From positions 1-48,862 of the forward strand of contig NZ_WBSO01000015.1 in assembly GCF_009299485.1 (NCBI RefSeq): 48,862 bases of DNA, read 5' to 3'. The notes beneath the pieces are model-generated. The model did not search any database. It had not been told where the DNA came from and worked only from the letters and a program-made list of their open reading frames with translations. This stretch comes from Bifidobacterium apri (GTDB lineage: Bacteria > Actinomycetota > Actinomycetes > Actinomycetales > Bifidobacteriaceae). Made by a program: the position numbers and the translations under genes. Positions within the stretch are counted from its first letter, which is position 1; every line of letters starts with the position of its first letter. Shown here one piece after another: positions 37,983-47,863 of the stretch.

Positions 37983-39730
37983 TGCTTGAGGAACTCGAGA
38001 TACGCGACTTGGGACCGATTCACCACGCGCGCCTTGCGCCGTCAAGCGCAATGACCGCCATTACGGGCGAGACCGGTGCCGGTAAATCCATGCTGTTAAG
38101 TGCGATTCGCCTGATTTCCGGCGGCCCCGCCCAGTCCAGGCGAGTGGGGCCCGGCGCTCAGGAAGCGTGGGCGCAAGGCGTATTCGCCGTCGCGCAGGAC
38201 AATCCGGCGGTCATGCAAGCCAAGGATGCGGGCGTTGATGCTGCCGCTGACGAAGGGGAATTGTACTTGTCCCGCACGGTGCCGGTGAACGGCAGGTCGC
38301 GGTCGGTGCTGTCCGGACATACCGTGCCGCGCTCCGTACTGCAGAAGGTTTCCGAGCATCTGGTCACCATCCACGGGCAGGCAGATCAGCTGCGCATCGC
38401 CTCCGCCGCAAGACAGCGTGAGGTGCTTGACGCCTATGCCGGCGATGCCGAGCTTGTTGATGCTTACGGCAAGGCTTGGAACGCGCTGAAGGCCATGGAC
38501 GAACGCTTGGATGCGTTGGAACATCAACAGGCGGATGTTCGGCAGCGTGCCGATTATCTGCGCGAGTCCATCGAACGGATCAACCAGGTCGACCCCCAGC
38601 CGGGCGAAGACGAGGAACTGAAAGCCAAACGCTCCCGTATCGAAAACGCCGCCTCCATCCAACAGGGGGTTAATGGCGCGATCGCCGCGTTGGATGCATC
38701 GCAGCTGGACACGGACGCCGATTCCAGCGGCGCGACCGATCTGGTCAGGCGTGCCGCGCTCAGCCTGCGTTCCATTCGCGTCGACGGTGATGACACGTAT
38801 GACCAGTTGGCGCAACGGCTTGATTCCATCGAAGCCGATCTGTCGGATGTCGTATTCACTTTGTCGCGGCAGACTGATGATGACGATGATGAGGGCGATC
38901 TCGACGCGATCAACACGCGTATCCATGACTTGGGGGAGTTGACGCGGCGTTGGGGGCCGGGACTCGCCGACGTGATCGCATGGCGTGACAAGGCGGCGTT
39001 TGAAGTGGAGGATTTGGACGCCAGCCCGGAGAAGCTCGAACAGTTGCGTGCCGACCGTGACCGGTTGGCCCGCAGAGCGCTGGATGCCGCGCGCGAGCTG
39101 AGCGCCGCACGACAGAAAGCCGCAGGTGATCTGGGTGAGCGTGTCACCGCTGAACTCGGTGAACTGGCGATGGCCGGGTCCCGTCTTGATGTCCGAGTCG
39201 TTCCGCATGAGGTTGATGATGCCGATGTGATGCGGACGCTTGATGCTCATGGCATGGATGACATCATGTTTGCGTTCACTCCGTTCCCGGGCTCCGAACC
39301 GCTTCCGATGGGGTCGAGCGCCTCGGGCGGCGAGCTGAGCCGTCTGATGCTCGCGCTTGAGCTGACGATCGCGGAGCGGCGTGGGGAGGCGGCGGATATG
39401 ACGTTCATTTTCGATGAGGTCGATGCTGGTGTCGGTGGCAAAGCCGCGGCGGAGCTCGGACGACGGCTGGCGAAACTCGCCCGCTCCTCACAGGTCATTG
39501 TCGTCACGCATCTGGCGCAGGTGGCTTCATGGGCGCAGGAGCAATACGTGGTGAGCAAAGGCGCCGCGGGGACGCTTCCTGACGAGCCTGGCGGGATCGG
39601 GGTCACGACCACGGTGACGCGCGTGGACGGGGAGGACCGTGTGCGGGAGATCGCCCGGATGCTTTCCGGCAGCGAATCGGGAACTTCGCTCGACCATGCG
39701 CGGGAATTGCTTTCGGCGAGTGTAGAGTAG
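37982..39730 (+). CDS. recN: DNA repair protein RecN
   Basis: 582 aa. SMC-like ATPase for double-strand break repair. P-loop ITGETGAGKSMLL near residue 29, the HGQADQLRI Q-loop-like motif near 136, long coiled coils (about 165-390), and the C-terminal signature SSASGGELSRLMLALEL near residue 445 with FIFDEVDAGVGG Walker B near 478. Coupled to nadK. Confidence 0.97.
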   Translation: MLEELEIRDLGPIHHARLAPSSAMTAITGETGAGKSMLLSAIRLISGGPAQSRRVGPGAQEAWAQGVFAVAQDNPAVMQAKDAGVDAAADEGELYLSRTVPVNGRSRSVLSGHTVPRSVLQKVSEHLVTIHGQADQLRIASAARQREVLDAYAGDAELVDAYGKAWNALKAMDERLDALEHQQADVRQRADYLRESIERINQVDPQPGEDEELKAKRSRIENAASIQQGVNGAIAALDASQLDTDADSSGATDLVRRAALSLRSIRVDGDDTYDQLAQRLDSIEADLSDVVFTLSRQTDDDDDEGDLDAINTRIHDLGELTRRWGPGLADVIAWRDKAAFEVEDLDASPEKLEQLRADRDRLARRALDAARELSAARQKAAGDLGERVTAELGELAMAGSRLDVRVVPHEVDDADVMRTLDAHGMDDIMFAFTPFPGSEPLPMGSSASGGELSRLMLALELTIAERRGEAADMTFIFDEVDAGVGGKAAAELGRRLAKLARSSQVIVVTHLAQVASWAQEQYVVSKGAAGTLPDEPGGIGVTTTVTRVDGEDRVREIARMLSGSESGTSLDHARELLSASVE

Positions 39731-39787
39731 CAGTCAACGGTATGTCCCGTCGCAATGCGGCGGCGGGGTCGAAGAAAGGAGTGCGAC

Positions 39788-40447
39788 ATGGGTGCCAACA
39801 GCGGTAAGGCGGCGATTTTCGATCTCGACGGGACGCTGCTCGATTCCATGGGCGTGTGGGATCAGGTGGATATCGATTTCCTTGGCAGACGCGGCATTGA
39901 CGTGCCTGACGATTACATGACGACCGTTTCCTCGATGCAGTTCCGGCAGATCGCCGAATACACGATCAAGCGCTTTGATTTGGACGATACGCCTGAAGAC
40001 CTGATGAACGAGTGGACTGAGATGGCTACGCACGCGTATGCGACCATTGTCGAGGCCAAGCCGCATGCGTTGCAGTATCTTGCGTTTTTGCGGCAGAGCG
40101 GCGCCAAACTGGCGGTCGCTACGACGTTGCTGCCGAGTATGCGCGTCGCTGCGATGCGTCACACCGGGCTTGAAGAGTACTTTGATGTCGTGTGCAGTGT
40201 CGATGAGGTCGGGGATGCCGGCAAAGAAGAGCCTGACGTGTATCTCAAGGCGGCTCAGTTGCTGGGTGTCGAGCCTCGGGACTGCACGGTGTTCGAGGAC
40301 ATTCTGATTGGAATCCGCTCGGCGAAATCAGCTGGCATGCGCGCGTGGGCGATGCACGACGATTCTTCTGATGCGGATTGGGCGACGATCTGCGATGAAG
40401 CCGACGGGATTATGTTTGATTTCAATGACGCTCCGGTGCGTCTGTGA
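39788..40447 (+). CDS. HAD-IA phosphatase (phosphoglycolate phosphatase / phosphoglucomutase-like)
   Basis: 219 aa from ATG 39788, behind AAAGGAG. Motif I AIFDLDGTLLDSMG near residue 10, C1 cap, motif II ATTLLPS near 115, motif III with Lys in GKEEPDVYLKAA near 150, motif IV VFEDILIGIRSAKSAGM near 171. Sugar-phosphate phosphatases and beta-phosphoglucomutases share these; the substrate is not predictable. Confidence 0.92.
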   Translation: MGANSGKAAIFDLDGTLLDSMGVWDQVDIDFLGRRGIDVPDDYMTTVSSMQFRQIAEYTIKRFDLDDTPEDLMNEWTEMATHAYATIVEAKPHALQYLAFLRQSGAKLAVATTLLPSMRVAAMRHTGLEEYFDVVCSVDEVGDAGKEEPDVYLKAAQLLGVEPRDCTVFEDILIGIRSAKSAGMRAWAMHDDSSDADWATICDEADGIMFDFNDAPVRL

Positions 40448-40511
40448 AATCGAACCGGGGATTGGCTGTGTCGGCGTCGTTCATGACGGCATGGCAATCA
40501 CGGCAGACTGA

Positions 40512-40517
40512 TATACT
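40512..40517 (+). promoter_or_regulatory. Possible -10 of the gntR-type gene
   Basis: TATACT in an AT-rich stretch about 85 bp before the GntR start. No strong -35. Confidence 0.35.
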
Positions 40518-40602
40518 GATATAAAGAACAACATAACAGTTGGCGGATGCCCTCGCATCGGCTCCGGCGAGGGCATGCCGTCGCTTCGAGGCGGGAGACA
40601 CG

Positions 40603-40995
40603 ATGAAGTTCGCGGTATCTGATGAATCAGACAAGCCGAAATACGAGCAGTTGAAAACCCAGATCAGATCCGCCGTCTACTCCGGTGAGCTTACCGAAGG
40701 CGAACCGTTGCCCTCGTTGCGACGGCTCGCCGCACAATTGGGTGTGTCCGTGCTCACCGTCGCCCGCGCGTATGACGAACTCGCAGACGAGGGAATCGTG
40801 CGCAATGAGCAGGGCAGAGGCACCTTCGTCGCGCTCCGCAGCGGTGAAGTGCTTCGACGCCGTCTGCTGACCAAAACCCGCGAAAACCTCGAGGAGGCGT
40901 GTGCCGCCGCCCAGCGTGCCAATATATCCATGCAGGAACTGGAGCAAATGCTCGCCGACATCTATGCCGACCTGGAACAGCAGCGTCTCGGCTAG
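40603..40995 (+). CDS. GntR-family regulator, YtrA type
   Basis: 130 aa from ATG 40603, behind GGGAG. GntR winged helix: YEQLKTQIRSAVYSGELTEG, then LPSLRRLAAQLGVSVLTVAR and a wing NEQGRGTFVA (about 13-80), followed by a short helical dimerisation tail (about 85-130), characteristic of the YtrA subfamily. Such regulators usually control a linked ABC transporter, but none is adjacent; the nearest candidates are at 6124-8854. Operon unknown. Confidence 0.9.
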   Translation: MKFAVSDESDKPKYEQLKTQIRSAVYSGELTEGEPLPSLRRLAAQLGVSVLTVARAYDELADEGIVRNEQGRGTFVALRSGEVLRRRLLTKTRENLEEACAAAQRANISMQELEQMLADIYADLEQQRLG

Positions 40996-41068
40996 GGCGG
41001 CCAGGGTCGTCTTTGGCGCGAATCGCGTAAACGCTGTCGAGGCACGCCAGCCAAATAACACAACAGAA

Positions 41069-41108
41069 AGGGCGGTGGCAGGTGACACTCAACCTGCTAC
41101 CGCCCTTG
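41069..41108. terminator. Bidirectional terminator between gntR-type gene and thrC
   Basis: A 16-bp stem AAGGGCGGTGGCAGGT with ACCTGCTACCGCCCTT (one G-T), 8-nt loop, between convergent genes. A-rich before and TTGT after. Confidence 0.7.
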
Positions 41109-41165
41109 TCGTGAATCCGCGGAACGCGCGCGAACCGTCGCGTCCGAGCCGGTGCCCGGCGTCGG

Positions 41166-42650
41166 TTACAACCGGTCCGCAGCCTGCTCCACATAGCCGG
41201 GCATGCCGTCAATATCAACGACATCCGTGAAACGGACATCCGCATGCTCAAGGCCGCGCAACGCCTTCGGCGCTTCGGTCCCACTGTGCTCGGCAAGCAC
41301 GTCCATGCAGTCGAAATCGGAGCCGGACGCATCCCAACCCAGCGCCTCGTTGACCACACGCGGGAACTTGTACGGGCTCGCCGTGCTCAACAACACGCGC
41401 GGGGTGAGCGGGTCGCGCGGCATCTGCTGCATCACGTAATATCCGCATGCCGTGTGCGGGTCGATCACATAATGGTTCTTCTGCCAGCAGTCCGCGATCA
41501 TCGCGCGCACCTGGTCCTCATCGGCCCAACCGCAGCCGAACAGCTGCCGGATCTTCGCCAACAACTCTGCCGGCACCTCATAGGCGCCCCACTGGTTCAA
41601 ATCGTTCATCAGCATCTGGATCAGACGCGTATCCTTGTCTGACATGTAATACAGCATGCGCTCGAGATTCGAGGAAATCAGGATGTCCATCGACGGGCTG
41701 ATCGTCTGGAAGAACGGACGCTTGCGGTTATACGTGCCGGAGGTCAGGAAGTCAAACAGCACGTTGTTCTTGTCGCTCGCGACAACCAGATGCTTGACCG
41801 GCAAGCCCAGCATCTTGGCGTAATAGCCGGCGAGAATGTCGCCGAAGTTGCCGGTCGGCACGCAGAACTCGACTTCGTCGCCCGCGTTGATGACCTGACG
41901 CTCCAGCAGCTGCGCGTAAGCGGAGAAATAGTAGACGACCTGCGGCACCAGACGGCCCACGTTGATGGAATTGGCGGATGACAGCACCACATTCGCCTGA
42001 GCATCGATGCGTTCGGCGAGCTCGCGATCGCCGAAAATACGCTTGACGGCGCTCTGCGCGTCATCGAAATTGCCGCGCACCGCGCACACATTCACATTCG
42101 ACCCCGCCTGCGTGGTCATCTGCAACTGCTGGACCTGGCTGACCTTGCCCTCCGGGTAGAACACGGTGATGCCCGTGCCCGGCACGTCGGCAAAACCGGC
42201 CAATGCGGCCTTGCCGGTGTCGCCGGACGTGGCCGTGAGAATCATGATCTTCTCGTTCGGATCGCCGGTCGGAGCGGTATGCGCCATGAAACGGGGGAGA
42301 ATCTGCAGCGCGACGTCCTTGAACGCGGATGTCGGCCCGTTGAACAGCTCAAGAATGTAATCGTCGCCCAACGGCTTGAGCGGTGTGATCGCCGGATCCG
42401 TCCACTGCTCGCCGTAAGCGTCGCGCACGCACTGCGCCAGCTCGTCATCAGTGAAATCCGGCAGCAGCGCGCCAAGCACCTCTTGGGCGATCTGCTGGTA
42501 GGACTTGCCGGCAAGGGACGCGACGTCGATCTGCGTGTCGCCGAGCGCGTCGGTGACGAACAAGCCGCCGTCGTCGGCGATGCCCTTGCGGATGGCCTGC
42601 TTGGAAGTGAGTGAATCGGTGGTGCTGCGAGTGCTATGGAACGTGATCAC
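41166..42650 (-). CDS. thrC: Threonine synthase
   Basis: 494 aa. GTG start at 42650 with AAGGA upstream. PLP-dependent conversion of O-phosphohomoserine to threonine. Motifs: N-terminal KGIADDGGLFV near residue 22, PLP Lys in SAFKDVALQ near 111, ATSGDTGKAALAGF near 140, and phosphate loop in CVPTGNFGDILAGYYAKM near 260. The length and motifs fit the longer (about 490-aa) class. Monocistronic. Confidence 0.97.
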   Translation of the reverse strand: MITFHSTRSTTDSLTSKQAIRKGIADDGGLFVTDALGDTQIDVASLAGKSYQQIAQEVLGALLPDFTDDELAQCVRDAYGEQWTDPAITPLKPLGDDYILELFNGPTSAFKDVALQILPRFMAHTAPTGDPNEKIMILTATSGDTGKAALAGFADVPGTGITVFYPEGKVSQVQQLQMTTQAGSNVNVCAVRGNFDDAQSAVKRIFGDRELAERIDAQANVVLSSANSINVGRLVPQVVYYFSAYAQLLERQVINAGDEVEFCVPTGNFGDILAGYYAKMLGLPVKHLVVASDKNNVLFDFLTSGTYNRKRPFFQTISPSMDILISSNLERMLYYMSDKDTRLIQMLMNDLNQWGAYEVPAELLAKIRQLFGCGWADEDQVRAMIADCWQKNHYVIDPHTACGYYVMQQMPRDPLTPRVLLSTASPYKFPRVVNEALGWDASGSDFDCMDVLAEHSGTEAPKALRGLEHADVRFTDVVDIDGMPGYVEQAADRL

Positions 42651-42802
42651 GAATCATCCTTGCAAAGTAAAGTGGATCTTTTGGTCGGTATTCTACCGGG
42701 AACCATGGGCAGAAACCGTTGACGTTCCCCGATATGGACACCGTGCGCAGACACTTGAGCCCGTCCTGTGGGCGAAATCCCCGCGATGCCCGCGGTGTGC
42801 GC

Positions 42803-42808
42803 TACTGT
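42803..42808 (+). promoter_or_regulatory. Probable leaderless -10 element for proA
   Basis: TACTGT ends 7 nt before ATG 42816, with no ribosome site, same layout as at 5893 (minus) and 9192. Confidence 0.5.
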
Positions 42809-42815
42809 TTTGGCT

Positions 42816-44135
42816 ATGACGAACCAAGAAGACAACGGTCAGACAGGGCGCGTGGACGCGCAGGTCTTCAGCGCCGTATGCATGATGGCGGACGCCGCCG
42901 CAGCGGCCCAACGCGCACTCGAACAGGCGAATACGGAGGCGAAGAACGAGCTGCTGCTCGCCATCGCCGACGCCCTTGACGCGCATGCTGACGACATCGC
43001 CGCCGCCAACGCGCAGGATATGCAGGAAGCCTTCGAATCCGGCATGGACGAGGGCAAACTCGACCGGCTTCGTTTCGACGTGGATCGCATCGCCGCCAGC
43101 GCGCAGGGCGTGCGTCACGTCGCCACGCTGCCTGATCCTGTCGGACAAGTCGTGCGCGGCTACAACCTGCCCAATGGATTGCGTCTCAACCAAGTGCGCG
43201 TGCCCATCGGCGTCATCGGCATGATCTACGAGGCGCGTCCGAACGTGACGGTCGATGTCGCGTCGCTGTGCCTCAAATCCGGCAATGCGGCGATGCTGCG
43301 CGGTGGGCACGCCGCCGAACGCACCAACGCGGCAACGCTGCGCGTCATCCGCGACACCATCGCCGAACACGGGTTCGACCAAGCACTTGTCGACACGGTT
43401 GACGCATACGGACGGCAGGGGGCAACCGCGATGATGGAGGCGCGGGGCCATATCGACGTGCTCATCCCACGCGGCGGGGCGGGACTCATCCAAGCCGTTG
43501 TGCGCAACTCCAAGGTCCCGGTCATCGAAACCGGCGCGGGCAACGTCCACATCTATGTGGATCGTTCAGGCGACCTGAACAAGGCCATTCCCATCATCCT
43601 CAATGCCAAAACCCAGCGTGTCGGTGTGTGCAACGCCGCCGAAAAGCTGCTCGTCCACCGCGATGTCGCCGAACGGTTCCTTCCCCTTGCCGCTCAGGCG
43701 CTCGCCGAAGCGAATGTGGTGCTGCGCGCGGATGAACGTGCGTACGGTATCATCGACGCGGCCGGCATCGACGGCATCGACCTTCAGCAGGCCGATGAGC
43801 AGGATTGGGACACCGAATATCTGGCGTTGAAGATGGGGGTCAAAGTCGTCGATTCGCTTGACGAAGCGATCAAGCATATCAACATGCATTCGACCGGACA
43901 CACCGAATCGATCATCGCCGAGGATTACTCCGCGATCGAACGCTTCACCAGACTCGTGGACTCCGCAGTGGTGATGGTCAACGCTTCGACCAGATTCACT
44001 GACGGCGGTGTTTTCGGTTTCGGCGCCGAACTCGGCATCTCCACGCAGAAGATGCATGCGCGCGGTCCGATGGGCTTGCAGGAAATGACCACGACCAAGT
44101 GGATCGGCTACGGTACCGGACAGGTGCGGCGGTGA
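42816..44135 (+). CDS. proA: Gamma-glutamyl phosphate reductase
   Basis: 439 aa from ATG 42816 (an in-frame GTG or ATG upstream has less support). It reduces glutamyl 5-phosphate to the semialdehyde, second step of proline synthesis. Motifs: [20 protein letters not shown] near residue 127, catalytic Cys in [15 protein letters not shown] near 281, and [19 protein letters not shown] near 394. No proB is nearby. The gene is oriented with the following hypothetical. Confidence 0.97.
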   Translation: MTNQEDNGQTGRVDAQVFSAVCMMADAAAAAQRALEQANTEAKNELLLAIADALDAHADDIAAANAQDMQEAFESGMDEGKLDRLRFDVDRIAASAQGVRHVATLPDPVGQVVRGYNLPNGLRLNQVRVPIGVIGMIYEARPNVTVDVASLCLKSGNAAMLRGGHAAERTNAATLRVIRDTIAEHGFDQALVDTVDAYGRQGATAMMEARGHIDVLIPRGGAGLIQAVVRNSKVPVIETGAGNVHIYVDRSGDLNKAIPIILNAKTQRVGVCNAAEKLLVHRDVAERFLPLAAQALAEANVVLRADERAYGIIDAAGIDGIDLQQADEQDWDTEYLALKMGVKVVDSLDEAIKHINMHSTGHTESIIAEDYSAIERFTRLVDSAVVMVNASTRFTDGGVFGFGAELGISTQKMHARGPMGLQEMTTTKWIGYGTGQVRR

Positions 44136-44206
44136 ATCCCGGCATATCGGTATGACGGTCTGATGACGGTCTGAGAAGAGGTTGCACAACCTCCAAGGAA
44201 GCGAAG

Positions 44207-44863
44207 GTGACACAAGTGGCAGTGAATGAAGCATTGGCGCGCGATCGCGGCATCGACCTGGACGATCCCAAACTCGCCTTGCGGATTGCGGCGGAACGGC
44301 TGAGCACCGTGCGATACGTCTTTCTCGTGCAAATCGAGGACGGCATCGCCACCGCCGCACAGCGCGCGTCGTTGGAATATGCGGATGCAGTGCTGATCGG
44401 ATGGCCGGAGAACGACGCGCCCGATGTGGTCGATCTGGACGAACAACAACAGGCGCAGGTCGCAGAACATATGCGGATCATGGAAGACTACATCCGCAAG
44501 TATGCCGCGATGGAGCGTGACGGTGATATTGACGGGATGACGGATACGCTGATCCGCATCACCGAGCGGGTTGCGGAGATCCGACGGCTGTACCAGCCCG
44601 ATTTCCTCCTGCCCACCTTCGCGGAGATCCGCAGGGTCGTCCAACAGGAATGGGATGAGGATATGGGCAAAATCGACCCGAAGGAACCCGACCCCACCGC
44701 CGAAGAAATCGAAGAACAGACCGAGAGCGCCGACAAGCAACAGCAAGAAATCGCCGAACAGTCCGAACAATCGCAACAATCCGGGCAGCCCGAGCAGCCT
44801 GGTCGTTCCGGACGACAGACGCATGCCGGACGCCACGGGGAGAATCCTGGAGGCAAGGCGTGA
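44207..44863 (+). CDS. Conserved hypothetical with Glu/Gln-rich tail
   Basis: 218 aa. GTG 44207 follows AAGGAA. The first 160 residues form a helical soluble domain ([35 protein letters not shown]) with no recognised family; the last 60 are Gln, Glu, Ser-rich and disordered. The stop overlaps the nadD start (GTGA), suggesting coupling. It is found in the same place in bifidobacteria as far as I recall, function unknown. Confidence 0.78.
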   Translation: MTQVAVNEALARDRGIDLDDPKLALRIAAERLSTVRYVFLVQIEDGIATAAQRASLEYADAVLIGWPENDAPDVVDLDEQQQAQVAEHMRIMEDYIRKYAAMERDGDIDGMTDTLIRITERVAEIRRLYQPDFLLPTFAEIRRVVQQEWDEDMGKIDPKEPDPTAEEIEEQTESADKQQQEIAEQSEQSQQSGQPEQPGRSGRQTHAGRHGENPGGKA

Positions 44864-45627
44864 ACGACAGCGCATCCGAGTCGCATATGCCGGCGCCAGG
44901 GCAATCCGATGCCGGCCGCCGCATGTCCGACCTGCTTCAACGCCCGCAGATTGACACCCCCGGATCATCCTCGCGGCGATCCGCACGCGGCAACTGGCAC
45001 AGCCGGCCGCGTATCGGCATCATGGGCGGCACCTTCGATCCCATCCACAACGGGCATTTGGTGGCGGCGTCCGAAGTCGCATGGGTGTATGACCTCGACG
45101 AGGTGATTTTCGTGCCGACCGGCCGCCCGGTGTTCAAACTGGACCGGCATGTCACCAATGCCGAGGACCGGTATCTGATGACCGTCATCGCCACCGCGTC
45201 AAATCCCAAGTTCACGGTTTCGCGTGTCGATATCGACCGTCCTGGGGTCACCTACACCATTGACACGCTGCGCGACATCCACGCCCAGCATCCGGACGCC
45301 GAATTGTTCTTCATCACCGGTGCGGATGCGGTCGCGGAGATCATGCGGTGGAAAGACGCCGACAAGATGTGGGATCTCGCGCAATTCGTAGCCGTCACCC
45401 GACCTGGGTATACGAGTCCGTCCTCGCAGCTGCTCAGTGAAGGGCATGTGGACACGCTCGAGATCCCGGCACTGGCAATTTCGTCGACCGATGTGCGGCG
45501 GCGGGCGGCTCACGGCGAACCCGTATGGTACTTGGTGCCCGATGGCGTGGTGCAGTATATCGGCAAGCACGGCCTGTACCGCGGCATTGCCATCGGTTCC
45601 GACCAAGACACGCAGCGGCGCGTCTGA
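44860..45627 (+). CDS. nadD: Nicotinate-nucleotide adenylyltransferase
   Basis: 255 aa. It adenylates nicotinate mononucleotide in NAD synthesis. The nucleotide-binding motif [18 protein letters not shown] is near residue 52 and ISSTDVRRR near 205. The 48 residues before the first strand are an Arg/Ser-rich extension with internal ATG codons; a shorter start is possible. It follows the hypothetical by GTGA overlap. Confidence 0.95.
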   Translation: MNDSASESHMPAPGQSDAGRRMSDLLQRPQIDTPGSSSRRSARGNWHSRPRIGIMGGTFDPIHNGHLVAASEVAWVYDLDEVIFVPTGRPVFKLDRHVTNAEDRYLMTVIATASNPKFTVSRVDIDRPGVTYTIDTLRDIHAQHPDAELFFITGADAVAEIMRWKDADKMWDLAQFVAVTRPGYTSPSSQLLSEGHVDTLEIPALAISSTDVRRRAAHGEPVWYLVPDGVVQYIGKHGLYRGIAIGSDQDTQRRV

Positions 45628-45691
45628 TGCGGTCAATGCGGATGGCTACTATGAAATACGTCCACTTCTGCGAACAACGTTTGGAGACACG

Positions 45692-46711
45692 GTGAGCGCA
45701 ATCCTCGAAGGAAAGCCTGATAAAAACCTCATTCTCGTCACTGGAAGGGCGCACCCGAAACTGGCGAAGGATGTTGCCAAGCAACTTGGCATCGATGTGC
45801 TGGAAACCACGGCATACGATTTCGCGAACGGCGAGATGTACGTGCGCTACACCGAATCGGTTCGCGGCGCCGACGTGTTCGTCCTGCAGAGCCATTGCAA
45901 CCCGGTGAACAAGTCCATCATGGAGCAGCTCATCATGATCGACGCGCTGAAGCGCGCATCCGCACGCTCCATCACCGCGGTCTGTCCATTGCTGGGCTAT
46001 TCGCGCCAAGACAAGAAGCATCGTGGCCGCGAGCCCATTTCCTGCCGCCTCATGTTCGATCTGCTCAAGACTGCCGGCGCCGACCGCATCATGAGCGTCG
46101 ATTTGCATGCCGCCCAATCCCAAGGCTTCTTCGACGGGCCGGTCGATCATCTGATCGCCATGCCGGTTCTCGTTGATTACATTCGTGACCGGTTCGCCAA
46201 CCAGCTCGACAATGTCGCCGTCGTCTCCCCGGATGCGGGGCGCATCCGCGTGGCCGAGCAGTGGGCGCAGCGTCTTGGCGGCGGTCCTCTTGCGTTCATT
46301 CACAAGACCCGTGACATCACCCGTCCGAACCAGGTTGTCTCCAACCGTGTGGTTGGCGAGGTCGAGGGCAAGGATTGCGTGCTTGTCGACGATCTGATCG
46401 ACACTGCCGGTACCATCGCCGGCGCCTGCCACGTGCTGCGTGATGCCGGTGCGAAGTCCGTGACCGTCGTGGCGACCCACGGCGTGTTGTCCGGTCCGGC
46501 GGTCGAGCGGCTCAAGAACTGCGGCGCTCGCGAGGTCGTGCTCACCGACACCGTGCCGATTCCGGAGGAGAAGCGTTGGGACGGCTTGACGGTTCTGTCC
46601 ATAGCGCCGTTGCTCGCTAGCGCCATCAAGGCGGTGTTCGAGGATGGTTCGGTCGCCGAACTGTTCGACACCTATCCGGTGCATCACGGGCAGGGCTTCC
46701 TGTTCGCTTGA
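45692..46711 (+). CDS. prs: Ribose-phosphate pyrophosphokinase
   Basis: 339 aa from GTG 45692, chosen for GGAG 6 nt upstream. It makes PRPP from ribose 5-phosphate and ATP. Motifs: SRQDKKHRGREPIS near residue 105, DLHAAQSQGFFDGPVDHL near 137 and the PRPP loop DDLIDTAGTIAGA near 231. A TACTAT -10 candidate at 45646-45651 gives a leader of about 35 nt. Confidence 0.97.
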   Translation: MSAILEGKPDKNLILVTGRAHPKLAKDVAKQLGIDVLETTAYDFANGEMYVRYTESVRGADVFVLQSHCNPVNKSIMEQLIMIDALKRASARSITAVCPLLGYSRQDKKHRGREPISCRLMFDLLKTAGADRIMSVDLHAAQSQGFFDGPVDHLIAMPVLVDYIRDRFANQLDNVAVVSPDAGRIRVAEQWAQRLGGGPLAFIHKTRDITRPNQVVSNRVVGEVEGKDCVLVDDLIDTAGTIAGACHVLRDAGAKSVTVVATHGVLSGPAVERLKNCGAREVVLTDTVPIPEEKRWDGLTVLSIAPLLASAIKAVFEDGSVAELFDTYPVHHGQGFLFA

Positions 46712-46769
46712 TATTCTGCGGTTTGGTCGGCTTGACCGGTTTGGTCGCACAGTGCAACGCGCGGTTAAA

Positions 46770-46797
46770 TTGACGAAACGGCAGAGTATGGCATAAT
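46770..46797 (+). promoter_or_regulatory. Promoter of tRNA-Gln
   Basis: TTGACG (46770-46775), a 16-bp spacer and CATAAT (46792-46797), about 27 bp before the mature tRNA. A small leader hairpin GGCGG/CCGCC follows the start. Confidence 0.7.
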
Positions 46798-46824
46798 TGA
46801 AGCTTGGCGGTCGCAAGCCGCCGA

Positions 46825-46895
46825 TCCCCCATGGTGTAATGGCAGCACACGGGTCTTTGGAACCCTTTGTCTTGGTTCGAGTCCAGGTGGGGGAA
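46825..46895 (+). tRNA. tRNA-Gln (TTG)
   Basis: 71 nt. Acceptor TCCCCCA pairs with TGGGGGA, D stem GTGT/GCAC, anticodon loop CTTTGGA with anticodon TTG, T arm CTTGG-TTCGAGT-CCAGG, discriminator A. The first anticodon-stem pair (C27-T43) is mismatched. CCA is not encoded. Confidence 0.95.
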
Positions 46896-46903
46896 CCCGA
46901 AAC

Positions 46904-46929
46904 GGTTCCGCGCACGAAAACGCGGAACC
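46904..46929 (+). terminator. Hairpin downstream of tRNA-Gln
   Basis: GGTTCCGCG pairs with CGCGGAACC (9 bp) around an 8-nt loop. No T-tract; the main terminator is probably the next one. Confidence 0.5.
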
Positions 46930-46976
46930 CACGCCCTTCGGTCCGGAGCAATCCGGGTCCGGTAGCGGCATTACCG

Positions 46977-47013
46977 ACGCACGAGGCCTCGCGGTCTCGT
47001 GCGTTTTGCTTTT
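46977..47013 (+). terminator. Rho-independent terminator after tRNA-Gln
   Basis: ACGCACGAG pairs with CTCGTGCGT (9 bp), followed directly by TTTGCTTTT, the best classical terminator in the window. Confidence 0.85.
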
Positions 47014-47106
47014 CTGTGTCGTCTGGTGTCTCTGTGTTTGTTTGCATCTGCCTCGCGCATCCTTGCTGCTGGAGTCTCAACCCATGTCGGTTGTTTGGGG
47101 CACCCG

Positions 47107-47273
47107 TTGTGTGAGTCAATCCTCACATTCTGGGTGGTGGATGTGCTTGTCCGGGGTCTTTGGGTGATTGTGTGGCGGGTTGTGTGAGTGAATCCTCACA
47201 AAACCGGTGGTGGACATGCGCGTTTGGGCTGTTTGGGCGGTCGGGCGACGGGTCGTGTGAGTGAATCCTCACA
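47107..47273 (+). repeat. 73-bp-period hairpin array II (three units)
   Basis: Units start at 47107, 47180 and 47253, spaced exactly 73 bp. Each starts TTGTGTGAG or TCGTGTGAG and carries the hairpin TGTGAG, a 6-nt loop, then CTCACA (6 bp). The first two also share GGTGGTGGA after the hairpin and end in GGCGGG or GACGGG, as in array I. The plus strand is G/T-rich. A degenerate hairpin (GGAG, 6-nt loop, CTCC) at 47329-47342 lies close to where a fourth unit is expected. Confidence 0.8.
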
Positions 47274-47340
47274 TCACGCACTTCGTGGATTCCCGACATC
47301 CGTCGCCCTGTCCGCGGCGTGAAGAGGGGGAGCGGCTTCT

Positions 47341-47365
47341 CCATGCTCAGAGTCTCAGAGCATGG
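47341..47365. other. Palindrome in the gap between arrays II and III
   Basis: CCATGCTC pairs with GAGCATGG around a 9-nt loop. The 47274-47492 interval holds this and a few weaker stems and no credible gene. Confidence 0.5.
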
Positions 47366-47492
47366 CGGATGATTCCTTCTTTGCTCCCGGGGGCGTGGCA
47401 GCCGATTCCTCTCAACACCTTGGTGGCAGTCGGCGGACACCGCACCTCAGGGTGTGACGGTCAGTGGCTTTCGCATGATGAAACCTTTCGGA

Positions 47493-47784
47493 GCGCATGC
47501 CCGGGCATACGCGATTCGCTCCATACCGTCCGGCGCCGCCGGCGGATGAGGTGGTTTGTCGTATTGCGTATGTCGTGGCATGCGGAAACGATCGGATCGT
47601 GCATGATATCGCGGCGATGCGCGACTGTGCGTTGCGCTGCGTGTGTGTTGCCATACGTAAGTCGCCGGATGCGACGGGGTTTTACTGTTCGCGCTGGCGA
47701 TTCGTTCCATCGCGTATGCCATGACATGCACAAACCGCCAGAATCGTCCACTGGCCGCATGGTCTCATCGTCATGGTTCGACCT
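47493..47784 (+). repeat. 73-bp-period hairpin array III (four units)
   Basis: Units start at 47493, 47566, 47639 and 47712, spaced exactly 73 bp. All carry a GCGYATGY...CATRC core, for example GCGTATGTCGTGGCATGC, similar to array I. A hairpin with 6-nt loop is kept in each unit by standard and G-U pairs. Outside the core the units differ strongly. A further core copy at 47804-47821 is 92 bp on, breaking the period. Confidence 0.75.
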
Positions 47785-47863
47785 CGAGCCATACCGTTGC
47801 ATCGCGTAGGTCGGGGCATACACAACGCAACGACATGCCACAGCAGCATTTGCACATCCTTGT

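Noticed and set aside
45434..47119. 561-aa minus-strand frame over nadD, prs and tRNA-Gln
   Set aside because: Antisense of three supported genes.
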